DNA of 64,000 bases from Chlorokybus atmophyticus (GCA_009103225.1 RHPI01000638.1:373437-437436); one strand, 5' to 3'. Positions 51,268 through 63,999 are shown, numbered from the stretch's first letter. Notes: generated by a model not told the origin, from the sequence alone. Numbers and translations: made by a program.

Positions 51268-51291
51268 GCGGGAAAACGCAGTGGCGGGAAA
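51268..51291. promoter_or_regulatory. Tandem E2F sites upstream of RPA3
   Basis: Two exact GCGGGAAA sites (51268-51275 and 51284-51291), 16 bases apart and on the same strand, end 132 bases before the RPA3 start codon. The second reads GGCGGGAAA, the classic E2F core. Replication genes are standard E2F targets in plants and animals, so this is a likely S-phase control element. The Ariadne start lies about 620 bases the other way. Confidence 0.7.
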
Positions 51292-51423
51292 CACAGCTGT
51301 TTGATTTGGTTTTGCCGCCACCGCCGTCGCCGCAGTAGCAGCAGCAGCGGTGGATAGCTGCGAATAGCATTGCTGTCGGGAGGGGGAGGCCAGAAGGCTA
51401 ACTTGCATACGTAGCTGTCAAGC

Positions 51424-52190
51424 ATGGAGACGGCGAGCGCCACCGCCATGGTGAACGGCGCCATGCTAGCGCAGCATGTCGGCAAGAAGGTAAGCAACGC
51501 ACGAGAGGGATATCGTTTGAAGCAATGCCTGTTTGAGGCCATGTTTGCTCTTGTACAAGGCGCCTGTGTGAGCATATGCTCTAGTTCGCGCGAAAGTTAA
51601 TCAAATGATCACTGACGCAAGTACGCTAGTCATCAAGCATTCAAAGCGTTGGCGGTTGCACGTCATGCCTTGTTTATCGTCCAAGACAGCAATTGCTGTC
51701 TTGGACGAAATTCAATCGACATGCTTGTTTTGGTTCAAGTCCAATGCTGGCATGTGTGTCCTTGTGTAGGTGAGGGTGGTTGTGAAGGTGAAGAGCTTTG
51801 ATAACGGAAGATGTGCGTGCGAAGCGGCGGACGGGCAGGAGGTGTTTGTGCGCCTGGCGCCCGGCACAAGTCACTACGACACGCCGTTTGTGGAGATTCA
51901 GGGCACAGTGCAGGTGACTATCACTTGAAGCTTGCGTGCTTGTGTTGGTTGTGTGTTGCTTGACCGGAATGGTCATGTGCTTGGCAGGACCCTCACACTG
52001 TCGAAGAGGAGTTTCACACTCCGTTTGGGCATAACTTTGGTGAGTTGCTTTCAAGTGCATGCCTGCACATATTGTCGTGCGCTAATGAGTATACTTTGAT
52101 CACGTTTTCCAATGTGTTGATGCAGAATTGAGCACTTATAACAAGTTGCTGGAGCTGGCGAACAACAACTATAAGCAGTTATTCCTATGA
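51424..52190 (+). CDS. RPA3: Replication protein A 14 kDa subunit (RPA3)
   Basis: RPA3 is the smallest subunit of the heterotrimeric single-strand DNA-binding complex used in replication and repair; its single OB-fold holds the trimer together. Four exons, 51424-51489, 51770-51913, 51988-52039 and 52126-52190, join in phase to 108 residues, near the usual 110-120. The blocks seen are NGAMLAQHVGKKV at the N-terminus (compare the family's G-x-M-L-x-x-F pattern), strands VVVKVKSF and QEVFVRLAP, VEIQGTV, and the closing helix FELSTYNKLLELAN (family F-D-x-x-x-Y-N-x-x-V). Two E2F sites sit just upstream. Intron 1 contains a perfect 32-base palindrome. Confidence 0.85.
51677..51708. repeat. Perfect 32-base palindrome in RPA3 intron 1
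   Basis: The sequence from TCGTCCAAGACAGCAA onward is its own reverse complement over 32 bases with no loop. It lies about 60 bases before the exon 2 acceptor, so folding in the transcript could affect splicing. Confidence 0.85.
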
Positions 52191-52850
52191 TGATGGACCT
52201 GCAATTGTTGTCCTGCAGTTTTTGCATTGTATAGTACATTTGTTCAATAACACAGTAGTACCTCTGCCAGCTTTGGTATTGTTTGGATGCACAAGGCTGA
52301 TCTGCAATGAGTGATCTGAGCAGTTCGAAAGAGTGTGACGACTTGAACACAAACACCAACCCAACCACCCAACGCCACCACCGACGCCTAACCGTCAGCA
52401 GCGACACTGCGCAACGCAGGGCTGACAGTGCTGGCAGTCGCCCTGCATGCGTGTGGCAGAGGGACACAGGGCAGAGGGGCGGGGCAGAGGGGCCCTGCCA
52501 CATCAGCAGCGCCGAGGGTTGCGAGTCGCAGCGACCGCGGCCGATAAGAAGAGAAGGAGGAGCAGAGGGAGAGGCGGAGGAGGGACAGGAGCAGGAGGGG
52601 GAGGAAGACAGAAAGGGAGACAGAGGGGAGGGAGGAAGGGAGAGGGAGGGGAAGGAAACTCATGGGCTGGCTGCTGACTGCATTGCTACTGCTGCACCGC
52701 TACATCTGCTGACTACCGATGTTAACGCTGCCCTGGTCGTGTTGTACAGGTAATTACACGTGCATGCATGTGTGTTGCACGGGGTATGGGCAGTAGTAAA
52801 GGTAGATAAGTAGTGAACTTGGACATCCCGGTGGTGAATGTAAGAGTGCG
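52191..52850. other. Region downstream of RPA3 with polypurine tract
   Basis: Includes the RPA3 3' region and a strongly purine-biased GGAGGAGC/GAGGGA tract at about 52,545-52,660. An open frame at 52,307-52,753 looks like a by-product of this tract, not a gene. Confidence 0.5.
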
Positions 52851-54330
52851 ATGGTGTAGTGTGCGGACTGCATGCATGTTTGCTACATTCTCATGCATGC
52901 CACAATCCTTGCATACTATATTATACACTTCCAGCACTACATGACATGGTAAAATCATAGGGGTACGTGCCTGATGCTCGTGTGTCCTTGGCAAGTCATG
53001 CACTGATCAATACTAAGCACCAGCTGAGTTTAGGACTGCGGCAACACTTGGACTTGCATGACCATCTTGATAGTAGTGCAAATACTGTCCCAAAATGCAT
53101 CTACCCTGTTGCCATCACGTTACCAACCTCCTTGAGGACTCGCACAAACTCATCAACACATACATTGTTCCATCATTGCTACAAGGAGCCTTTCGTATAG
53201 ACCACCTTTGAAGTAGTGACCATGTGTATATGAAGCCTCACTATCTATAACAAGGCGTTATCATAACGCATCGGCTTCTTGTAATGGCAGGATCTTTACA
53301 ACATAAGCTGTGTGATAATGTTATGCAATGACAACCGAGCATTACACCTGAACTACATTTGTTAGTGGTGCTTGCGAAAACCACTTGCGTAATCAGATGC
53401 GAGGCCTAAGTATTGGGAGTCAATTAGCCAATGTGCCCTTCAAGGTTATTGCTATGACGCTCAGCATAAGTAACAATTACTCGCAGAAGGAGGTAGACAA
53501 GTGTGTTATTGACTTTAAGAGGTGTAGTTGAGTGCAAGGTAGGGCTGGATTCCAACAACAAACCAATACCAATAATCATTACAATGTTGTGAATACTTTG
53601 TTGATCCAACAATATTTTGCTATAGCAAACACATCATGCTCTACTCTATATTATACATGCAACGACGACCAAACCGTGAACAAAAAGTACGTAGAAGTTG
53701 CTGTATGGTACATGGTTAAGATTACGGTTATGACTACTTACCTCAACTTTGACCGTAAAACACTCTCAACTCAAACCCACCACCGTTATATGCAGCACGA
53801 TTATTACACGTTTAGACATTTGTAATGTCAACTTAGCAAGTATGTTCATTATTAACATACTATTATGTGTAAAACGTTACAAATATCGCGTTACAAAACA
53901 CACAAAATGTTGACCGAACGAATAAAGAACGTTCCTGTAACAAATCCATTCGACGAATATGATTGTTCGGCCCCAAGCCTAGTGCAAGGCTGTATTGTCA
54001 ACATCTTTAAAGTCCATCCACACTTAAGATTGCAATTTAATGCAACCTTCTCACCATTCGGAAAACAAAAAGTAAGGCCTACATGAGCAACACATGTCTT
54101 ATCTTTGGAAAATGGCTGACCACAGCCCCAATGGTAAAATCTTCAGAAGTGAATCATAAGGTACGTATGAGTATGATCTGCATTCAGAAGCTGACTCAAG
54201 TTGCCCGCAACATATCACCTCTATTTTACCAGATACCAGTCAGGCAAGCCTTATATGCTTTCGACAGCAAGAAATGATAATGATGAGCATGTATGAGCAT
54301 GCAATGATTACCCTTTGTGTGCTTTTATGG
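52850..54330. other. Second AT-rich island
   Basis: Composition shifts to AT-rich as at 25.4-26.5 kb. Two short adjacent frames at 53,865-54,086 and 54,083-54,277 overlap by a TGAG junction, but no family or splice pattern is visible. It could be an old insertion or simply intergenic sequence. Confidence 0.45.
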
Positions 54331-54540
54331 GCCTCGCAGTCCTAATGAAGCGAAGATGATATTTGGGGAGCCGATAAGGCAGCGAACAGAATGCCCGCCA
54401 CGTAGTGGGCTGCTGGCCAATAGTCTCAAGTTCATCTCGGTTAGACTTATGTATGCCGGTTAACGGCAAACCAGGCAACCAAAGCCGAGGTTCTCAAGCT
54501 CACGGTGCCAGCTGGCACGACAGCAGCGGCGTTGGCGGCA

Positions 54541-56785
54541 ATGGCGGCGTCCGTATCGTCCTTCACGTCCCAGGCGGTGTCCAGCGAGAGCAGCTCGCTG
54601 AAGACGTCGCCATTCCTGTCAGGGCAGAAGAAGCAACTTCGCCGCTCGGCGCCGAAGGCTGCCAGCAAGCAATGCGCCGCTTCTCTCCCCGTGCAGGCCT
54701 CCGCCGGCGGACCTTCCGCCTGGTTGGAGACCGCCAAGAAATCCGCTGTTGCCGCCGCCGCAGCTGCCACCCTCGCCTTGGCCCCCGTCCAGGACTTGGC
54801 TCTGGCCAATGAGGTCAGTGTTGGGGCCAGGCTACATGGCAGCATGCGTGGGCAGCCAGCTGTTCGCGTGTGCTTCAGCTTGCTTGCACACGAGCCAAGG
54901 GCTTCTGCTCTGGCTTCATGCTATTATCTGTTCAACAAACCAAGCACTAGCACCAGGCCTGCACGTTGTTTCAGCTGGTGGATGCGCGCAGTGCCATACA
55001 CCTTGGCGCTGGTCTGCTGTGTGTTAGTTCACGCAATGCAGTGTTGGTGTCCTCAGACGGCATGGCAAGACATTCATGCTCTTGCAACCCAACTGCCTAT
55101 CGATTGAGTTGGTTCAGGGATCTCCTTGTCGCCAGGGCGTGTACACTTCAATATTGGTCAACAGATCCGGATGTTGAGTTCTTCATAGGCTCAATGTATG
55201 CGAAGGTTGCATGCATTGTGTACATGGCGCTCCAATGCAATCATTGCAGAAAGCTTGCACATTGCACAAAACACGCACTCATGGGCAGCACATGTGTGCA
55301 AGTACGCCCTGTGTGACAACTTCTTGCCAGTTGCTGCGAGGGTGTACAAAACGATGCAGTGGTATAAGGAGCGAATGTCCATTGTGTGTGTCCAGGTGGA
55401 CATTCTTGCAGATCCCGTGCCAACCAAGGGTTACATCATTGATGATGCGCGCGTTGTTAACCGCACCAGCGCTAAGGAGCTCAATGAAAAGCTGGCGTCT
55501 CTCGAAAAGGAGACCGGTTACCGTGTGAACATCGTCACAGTGCGCAAGCTGGAGTTCTCTGCGGACGCTGTTGACTTTGCTGATCGCGTGTTGGAGAAGT
55601 GGTGAGTCGTGTGGGCAAGGGCTTGTAGGTCCTGTACACAATAAGTGTGGCGAGTACCATGTCAAGCTGTGGTATGTGCACCTGATCATGAAGAGCATGC
55701 ATTGCAGAGCACCTTCATACATCTGTCACAGTGTGCGGCTACAGTATGTTGGCATAAGTCATAAGGAGCTACGTTACACATAGAAGCACACAACAGTCCA
55801 GGTTGTCTCGCAACACTCATACATGTCTTTGTTACTTGGCACGCATCAGTTCACAGTTGTATCGCACAGTATGCGTCAAAGTGTGAGATAGTTGCTAGAT
55901 ACCGCATCAGGTTCCTTGTAGCAGGTCTATTGGCAATTGGTGTTTGCTTATGCAGGCGCCGTATTGCCTACAGTTCGTAGTTGTGATGGGCTGTAATCAG
56001 TGAGAGGCTTAATTAATGTACTGCCCGCAGTACATGCTGGTTAAGTCAGTCATTGCATCAAGCCTTCTGTCGTCTATGTCCTCATTGTGTCTGTCCGGCT
56101 TAGCCAAGGGGGGGCTTGCAAGTGCCGCGCATCGCTGTCGGCCAATTGGTTGCTGCAGACATTTACTAGTCAAGCACCCACGACCTCTCTTGTTGCATGA
56201 TTACGCATGACAAATCAGATTTACAACGCATTTGTGCACAGGTACCCCACTCCCGAGCTTGGTGACAAGAAGTCTGTTCTGCTGTTGGTGACCACAGCAA
56301 AGGAGGGCGCCCTGACTGGCGGTCCATCTTTTAACGATGCCGTCGGCGATACCCTTTCGGACTCCATTGGCACCGACAACATCCCCATCTATTCTGCGGA
56401 TGAGAAGTACAATGAAGCCCTGATGTAAGTGAATAGCTCAAAGATCATTAGCATAGTCATTGACATCAATGCTCATTACGATGGAGGCACCCTGTCACGG
56501 CATTCCACTTGCATATTGTCAGTTCAGCAATACTGACATGAGCTTCTTGGGTTGGATTTTTTGGGCAGTTCTTCCGTCAAGCGTATTGCGGCCAAGCTTG
56601 AGGGACAGGCTGACCCGGGTGCTCCGATAAAGAATGACGCCAGGCCAGCCAGCAATTTCAAGACCAAGGAGGAGACAACTGAGAAGCGCGGCCAGTTCTC
56701 GTCTGTGGTCATTGGTCTGCTTGTGATTTCGTTCATTGTGCCTATGGTTCAGTACTATGCATACGTTGCGAAGCCCAAAGATTAG
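54541..56785 (+). CDS. TLP18.3-like thylakoid lumen protein (TPM domain)
   Basis: Homologue of the plant thylakoid-lumen 18.3 kDa protein, which helps photosystem II repair and supercomplex turnover. Four exons, 54541-54813, 55396-55601, 56242-56424 and 56569-56785, give 292 residues (Arabidopsis about 285). Residues 1-91 are a Ser/Ala/Lys-rich chloroplast transit region followed by a hydrophobic lumen-targeting stretch ending LALAN. The TPM domain (about 97-235) has YIIDDARVV, VNIVTVRKLEFSADA, FADRVLEKWYP, VLLLVTTAKEGALTGGP and ADEKYNEAL. SNFKTKEETTEKRGQFS and a membrane helix (LLVISFIVPMVQYYAYV) close the protein, as in plants, anchoring it in the thylakoid with the domain in the lumen. Its presence shows the organism is photosynthetic. 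Confidence 0.93.
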
Positions 56786-58285
56786 GTTACATACTCTACT
56801 GCCTACTGCAGCTAAGTTGTCTTTTATTGTACTACCCGCGTCCACACCATGCATCCCAGCCACACAACTTACAATGTTTTAGCATGACAGTGAAAATGTT
56901 GCTTCGTGTTGGTGGCCTCCGCCATGTTGCTGGTTGGGAACCTTGCAAGCATTGCTGGGCTGTGTATAGGATATGCAAGGTGCAGTTGGCATGCGCATGC
57001 AAGCGCAACATCTAACACCAACACTACAATCACTGTATTGCGCATATTACACTAGCTGAGTTCACCACCACTGGGCTATCACGGTACTCTATCACTGCCC
57101 ACTTACCCTACCACTAGAGGCTTCCCCCCCCCCCCCNNNNNNNNNNNNNNNNNNNNNNNNNNNNNNNNNNNNNNNNNNNNNNNNNNNNNNNNNNNNNNNN
57201 NNNNNNNNNNNNNNNNNNNNNNNNNNNNNNNNNNNNNNNNCCCCCTCCATTAGACATGCAACTCTGATAAACTTTGCCACGCATGCGCAAACATGCAAAC
57301 ACTCCAGCCAGCATACAGGCAGCATTGTTTATCTATATGCACTGCACTGCACTGCACTGCACAGCACCACATCCGCCCCACCCTCTGACTTGACCTGCCT
57401 TGCTGTGCTGTTGCTGCTCTGGATGCTCTGGCTGCTCCCTACTCCGACCTCTGCTAATCAGCAGCTGTGCACGCCAGGTAGCTGCTGCTGCTGCTTGCCT
57501 GCTACACTGCCTGACCAACGACACCTCCCATCCCCTCCATACACAAGCACTTAGCTACGGCATATAGAGTTAGCTAGTTGCCCCGGCTTTGGTTTGCTCT
57601 TGCTGACTAGCTTTGCTGTGTGCTTGTAGAGCAAATAGATGCTATTTCATGCTCAAACCAGCACACAAGCACACACGGTCTTACTAGCACTCCATCTTTT
57701 GTACACACCAGAAGCACACAACAGCAAGACCAGACTATGAGGGGGCCCAGAGCAGCGCTAGGACACTACAACACTCAACAACCAACATCAACGCTAACAG
57801 CACGACACTAGCGAACTGCACAGTGGCGAGGAGGGCAAGGCAGAACGGGGCAGGGTGCAAGCAAGGGTCACCACCTGCGCAGCAGAGGCGTGGTGGTCAG
57901 GCCGGGCTTCACGCGCGAGATGTTGACGACGACGACGACATGACCGACGCCAACGACGCAGACTGACTGGGCCCCGCCGCCACCCTACGCATTTGCGAAC
58001 CTCATCCCCCTGTACGACACCGAAACGACTGAAGGCATTGTCAGTACATTAGTCACCGTTAGTAGCTTGTAGACCATAGCAACAGCAGCAGCATGAACTG
58101 TAACAGCACAACACAGTTACAGCACCAACAACATGACAGGAAGCAGTCTTACAAGACAACCACCAACAACACGGTAACAGCACCAACACAATGACCAATA
58201 ACATGACAGCAAGCACTGTTACAAGACAGCAGCAGCAAGGACAATGACTGCATGCGGGCAGCTAACCTGCTCGCATGTCCTTACC
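56786..58285. other. Non-coding stretch with gap and diffuse repeats
   Basis: No supported gene. Contains a GCACT pentamer run at 57,340-57,361, and at 58,080-58,250 a degenerate tandem duplication of about 70 bases built from GTTACAG, CACCAACAA and ATGACAG words. The segment 57,870-57,990 is GACGAC-rich. Confidence 0.45.
57137..57240. other. Assembly gap (N) inside a C run
   Basis: 104 undetermined bases flanked by 13 Cs on the left and five Cs on the right. Confidence 0.95.
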
Positions 58286-58299
58286 TGTTGCACTCACCT

Positions 58300-59580
<1,281 letters not shown>

Positions 59581-59784
59581 AATTGACCCTGGCCCGCATG
59601 TCTCAGCAGTCACAGCTGGGCAGCTAATGCTGAGGCATATACCAATATAAATCACAAGAATGGACAGATACCAGCTCTTGCAGACAGCAACCGTTGCTGC
59701 TCTGAGTCAGTTCTAGACTCAACAGCTGCAACCTGCCAGAAGACACGTACAAACCTACACGAATAGACAATCAACCTCACAACA

Positions 59785-61914
59785 CTACGATGGTTCTGGT
59801 TTTTCTCTCAAGTACTGTGGGACTACATTTAACAACAGGAAAATGAACAGGTTGTAGTGCCAGAAGGCAAAATTGGCTCCAGCCACAGCCTGTGCAAAAA
59901 TGACAGTGTTGGTTTCCCTTACACGAAGCAGCTATGTTGGCCCGCAGATTACTGCAAGATGGCGAGCGCTTACCTGGTGAGGCCAGCCAAGGGCCCTGCT
60001 CGCCTGGAGCCACTTGTAGAGGGTGATGAGACGATATGAGTTGAAGGCAATGGGACAGAGAAGGCGCACCAATATCGCCATGTTGCGATGGTATTGGAGC
60101 TGCTCAAGCTGCACCTATTGACACAACAACATCAACATGTTAGGCGTACCCTTGGCAATAGTATACCTAGCAGACCACCAATGCATCACGATTGCACTGG
60201 CCATGCACTGCGAAATACCTGCACCAGCAGCAGGAACAAGTGTGGTGCTACGGCATATAGCGCAGCCCATCGGTCCATGGGTGAAAGAGGATTGAACACT
60301 ACTAGTAGCACCGGAAATAATAGCCCCAACACAGCAGCCAAGCGCACATACACAATCATGGCTGCCTGACAGCACCAAAGGGTCAGTAACCCACAGATCA
60401 CATATGCGCATAGTCAGATTGTCAGCTGCATACACCTCAGCAGGACAGCTGCATTGCCAAAGCCCGCTCACAGCATTGAGTGTTCACAGCAGGTACGTGT
60501 GCGATGTACTCTGTACAGCACTCACAGTAGGTTCCACCAGGCTGATGGGTTTCCTGTCACGGTTGGCGGCATTTCCATCAAATCGAAACCGATTGGCCAA
60601 CAGAAGGTAAGCGCCTGTGGCGCCTGCAAACACCACGTGCTCCGCTGCTACAGCCTGCGCACAAGTGCCTAGTTGCGCCAACTTGGCGGCAGTAACACAA
60701 GCTGGCCCAGAGTTACACTGGACACTGATGCTTGAAACGGTGGATATGTGTTTGTTGGCCACTTTTCGTGTACCACATGGAGACAACTTAGCACAAACCC
60801 ATGCATGGCTGCAGGCCATTGCATGCTGCTCACAGTTGGATCCGTATCAAAGCTCGAGGCAGTGTGTACCAACACAGATTTCTGTGTAACAGCTGGTTGT
60901 GGCAAAGCCACACTGCCCTAATCGCCCGATAGCAAGGTGGCATTTTAATTTGCAGCGTACCTGGAAAAGGAGAGGCAACGACACTGTGGCACCCGCAAGT
61001 GCAATCTGAAGAATCCATTTGAAAATGCCGGTCTGCATTGACGCGCAGAAATTAACAGATAGCACGCAGCACTGTACTCCACCGGGAACATGACACGTGT
61101 CCATCAGTCCCACCACTAGTTAATTGTGTACATATACATTTTGGTATCAGGGAGACACGCATGCACGGTCACGCACGCATGCATTGATAAGTGTTAAAGC
61201 GTATACATGGCCACAGCACATTCATGCACACCAAGGAGGCGTGCATGAAGCAACTGCAGCGCGCTGTGACAAAGCTGCTACTTTGTCACATGATGCCAAG
61301 GTCTTGACTACATGCACGCCAGCTTGGAAGCAAGTAAGAAAGGGTGAGCACGTTGAGGCAGCATGCATAGTTGTTGAGAGGCAGTCTCACGCAGCTACTT
61401 TGGGGACCGAGTTCTGCAGCTGGCAATGACTGTGTGCGATTGTAGAATGACACGCCGAGTAATGTACTTAAGAAGGCAAGCATACCTGTGGCAGTGCGGC
61501 CATGCCACCACGTGTAGTCGAGCTGGTGCTTGCCTCCTCGGCACTGGCTGGAGAGGAGGAGGAGGAGGAGGAGGAAGAAGAAGACGAGGAGGAGGAGGCA
61601 GAAGAAGATGCTACTACACAGCGTTTTCGCAGTTTTGGCCGAGGCCTTTGCCTGCCTACGAACGCGGGACGGGCAATGCCAGCTGCTCCTGCTTCAGCAC
61701 CAGGCCGTCTGCAAGAATAACAGGCAGCACCAGCACCAGCACCAGCAGCACCTGCACCTGCAGCAGCTGGGCCCCGCAGTGCGGCGGCGGTGCTGCAAGA
61801 CGGCGCAAGGAGCAGCACCGGCGCCGGCCGAGCACCAACCATGTCCACGGCAACTGAACGCTTTAACAAGCACGCGTTTGTCCACGACGACGACAGCGCT
61901 GCTGCCGCCGCCAA
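59785..61914 (-). CDS. Predicted plastid multi-pass membrane protein
   Basis: Six exons on the minus strand, all in phase 0: 61914-61486, 61032-60961, 60654-60526, 60365-60219, 60108-59974 and 59889-59785, giving 338 residues. The first about 140 residues look like a chloroplast transit peptide: Ala/Ser/Arg-rich, without acidic residues until a long Ser run followed by ASAEEAS. Five or so membrane helices follow (ILQIALAGATVSLPLLF, VVFAGATGAYLLLA, VLGLLFPVLLVVF, VRLLCPIAFNSYRLI, FWHYNLFIFLLLNVVP), with a short tail LREKPEPS. The C-terminal half resembles plant plastid membrane proteins of unknown function (possibly the DUF7733 group), but I am not certain. An in-frame ATG at 61842 is an alternative start that avoids overlap with the divergent F-box gene. 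Confidence 0.72.
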
Positions 61915-62029
61915 CCACCTCGGCTACCCTAAGGAATCCATTGATGCTGCAGCAGGCAAAGCAGCGATAAATCACGAAACGGAAGAAAGAGCAAAAAGTG
62001 AGTGGGAAGCAAGCTTAGAGCGAGGCAGC
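61842..62029. promoter_or_regulatory. Likely bidirectional promoter
   Basis: If the membrane-protein gene starts at 61842 (minus) and the F-box gene at 62030 (plus), 188 bases separate the two start codons. The upstream alternative starts (61914 minus, 61841 plus) would make the coding regions overlap. No TATA box is obvious. Confidence 0.4.
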
Positions 62030-63930
62030 ATGGCGACCATGGGGGCGGCAGCGTCGATGGCGTCGTTGCCGCCGGAGTGCCTGGCTGCGGTGCTTGTGCG
62101 ACTGGACGCCGTGTCGCTGCTGCGCCTCGAAGCCACCTGCAAGTGGCTCCGTCAGCAGGCGAGTTTTAGATTGGTTCCTTGTTTGCTTCCACCCTTTCGT
62201 CCCTTGCTTGCTTGCTTGTCAAGAAGCAGCTGTTGCTGAGCGTTAGCAAGTGGGTCTCTGGTGTTGATCACCAAGGCTGACAGTTCGCGTGCAGCTTGCG
62301 AGCGTGTGTTTTGTGCCAGGCGCTGCGGAAGTGTTGACTCGCCTAAGCTTGTTGCCAGGTGCAAGACAGTTCGCTATGGCGTACGCTGGCTGTGCACCAC
62401 TTTGGCACAGCTGTGTTGGAAGGCAGGTACGACGCATTCTCAGCTGCATGTTCACAACTACAACAATCGCAGATGAACTGGCATGCATGGCATCAATGTC
62501 GTTGGAGTTCTGTGCACAAGTCGTCTATAGTGGTAGAAGGCTTTGAAGTATGCTCAGCAAGCTTACTGGCCTTGTTGTACGCATCCTATTTGCCGTGAAA
62601 TGTAGAACTGCAAGCTGAGAGTGAACTACGCAACCAACATCGCCACATTTACTGCAACTGTGTTAGCTTGTCGTGTATGAAGCATTACATGACACGCTGG
62701 CAATAAAAGTACTTGTGCGTCGTATCATCTGAGTATAGTTGTCGCCTTTCAGCGCTTACTTGCTTGCCAGCATGAGTTTGTGACCGTGCACTGGTTTGCA
62801 AGAAGTTGTACTGCCATTCACAGCTACTGGTGCATACAACCTTGCGCAGCAGTTGCATACCACACTCACATGTGGGCTTGTGCTTTTGAGCAGTGCAGGA
62901 AACTGCAAGACGTTGCACACCTGTGCGTCACGCACAAGTCAAAGCAACATTGAGTGCAGTTGGCGGCAGTTCTATCTTCATAGAGTCTCACATTGTACAG
63001 CCTTGCGAACAACATCACCACTGGACTTGATACAGGAGCACTACACTGATCCGTAAGTACCAAAAAAGGCGTCTCATGACGCTTGATTAATGAACATATT
63101 CTTGACGACTGGGTACCATTTTCACGCTGGTGTTGTTCTTGACAACAGGTGGCAGCACATAGCATGCTGCCTGCTCTGCTCACGTACCAGCGGTGGCCAA
63201 GGAGTGGGAGATGTCATCACGCACATTCTAGAGGCGCATCCCAATGCTACGGCAGGTATTGGCAATGCTCGCTTTGCTTGCACGCATACCGCCTGCTTGT
63301 ACTCACTTGCTAGCCACTTGCTTGTATGCACAACACATTATGTGTATGCACAGTCATACACGCAAGCAGGGCTTGATCTGCATCATGTGCTGATTGTGCA
63401 GTGTCACACAGTCCTTCAAGCGGATGTAGACACTTTGCGTGGGACTTTGGACATGCTGGGCTTGCAAGATGTGCGCATGAAAGCTTTGCAAGCCATGTCG
63501 CACTCTTTTCTGCATGACGACTGGACCGACCCCACCCAGTTTCATGGGTGCGTGCTGGTGCACATGTTTTCACAATGGTACGCATGTGATGAGTTGCCTA
63601 ACAGGTGCGGCGCTTTCATCAGTGAGAGCTGGAGGATATTTTGCTGTGGCGATACTCGCAGCATAACAAATCCAACACTGGCAAAGGTTTGAGCTGCACC
63701 TTGATTTATTCATGACACAAGTGGTCTACTGTCTGTTTCTCACTATTTTTCTGTATGCACAGTATTGCCGGTGGCTCCATCACAAAAAGCAAAGGCCTGA
63801 TGTCTGCTTAGCAAGCACGAAGGCAGCAACCTCACATGCAGTCAGGAAGAGGCCGCCTGTGACTCGCAGCAAAGGCACTGCACCAGTGAGACGAAGCCAA
63901 CGGTTGCGCAGCTGTTGCTTGCAGTCATGA
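62030..63930 (+). CDS. F-box / MBD4-like DNA glycosylase fusion protein
   Basis: Seven exons, 62030-62158, 62359-62426, 62960-63052, 63149-63255, 63421-63547, 63605-63686 and 63763-63930, join in phase to 257 residues (320 if translation starts at 61841). Residues about 12-43 are a clear F-box (LPPECLAAVLVRLDAVSLLRL, then CKWLR), followed by SLWRTLAVHHF and WRQFYLHRV as in many F-box proteins. From about 85 the sequence matches the helix-hairpin-helix glycosylase domain of MBD4, which removes T or U from G mismatches: LIQEHYTDPW, CSRTSGGQ, LDMLGLQDVRMKAL, QFHGCGAF (hairpin), SWRIFC and LAKYCRWL. The position aligned with MBD4's catalytic Asp reads Asn (ITNPTL, about residue 196). A basic tail follows. 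The first intron has a GC donor (CAG|GCGAGT). Confidence 0.75.
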
Positions 63931-63994
63931 CTTTGCACAATTATTGTACCCATAGCAGCAATTTTAATAGTTCGATGTGCTAGACAGGAGTAAC

Positions 63995-63999
63995 TGTAA
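63995..63999 (+). terminator. TGTAA polyadenylation signal
   Basis: TGTAA, the usual green-algal polyadenylation motif, stands 65 bases after the stop of the F-box/glycosylase gene, a normal distance for a short 3' untranslated region. Confidence 0.5.

Noticed and set aside
52307-52753. Open frame of about 148 codons after RPA3
   Set aside because: It arises from the polypurine tract, has no family features and starts inside the 3' region of RPA3.
61502-61720. Plus-strand open frame with a long Glu run
   Set aside because: It is the antisense of the poly-Ser tract in the plastid membrane protein's transit region.
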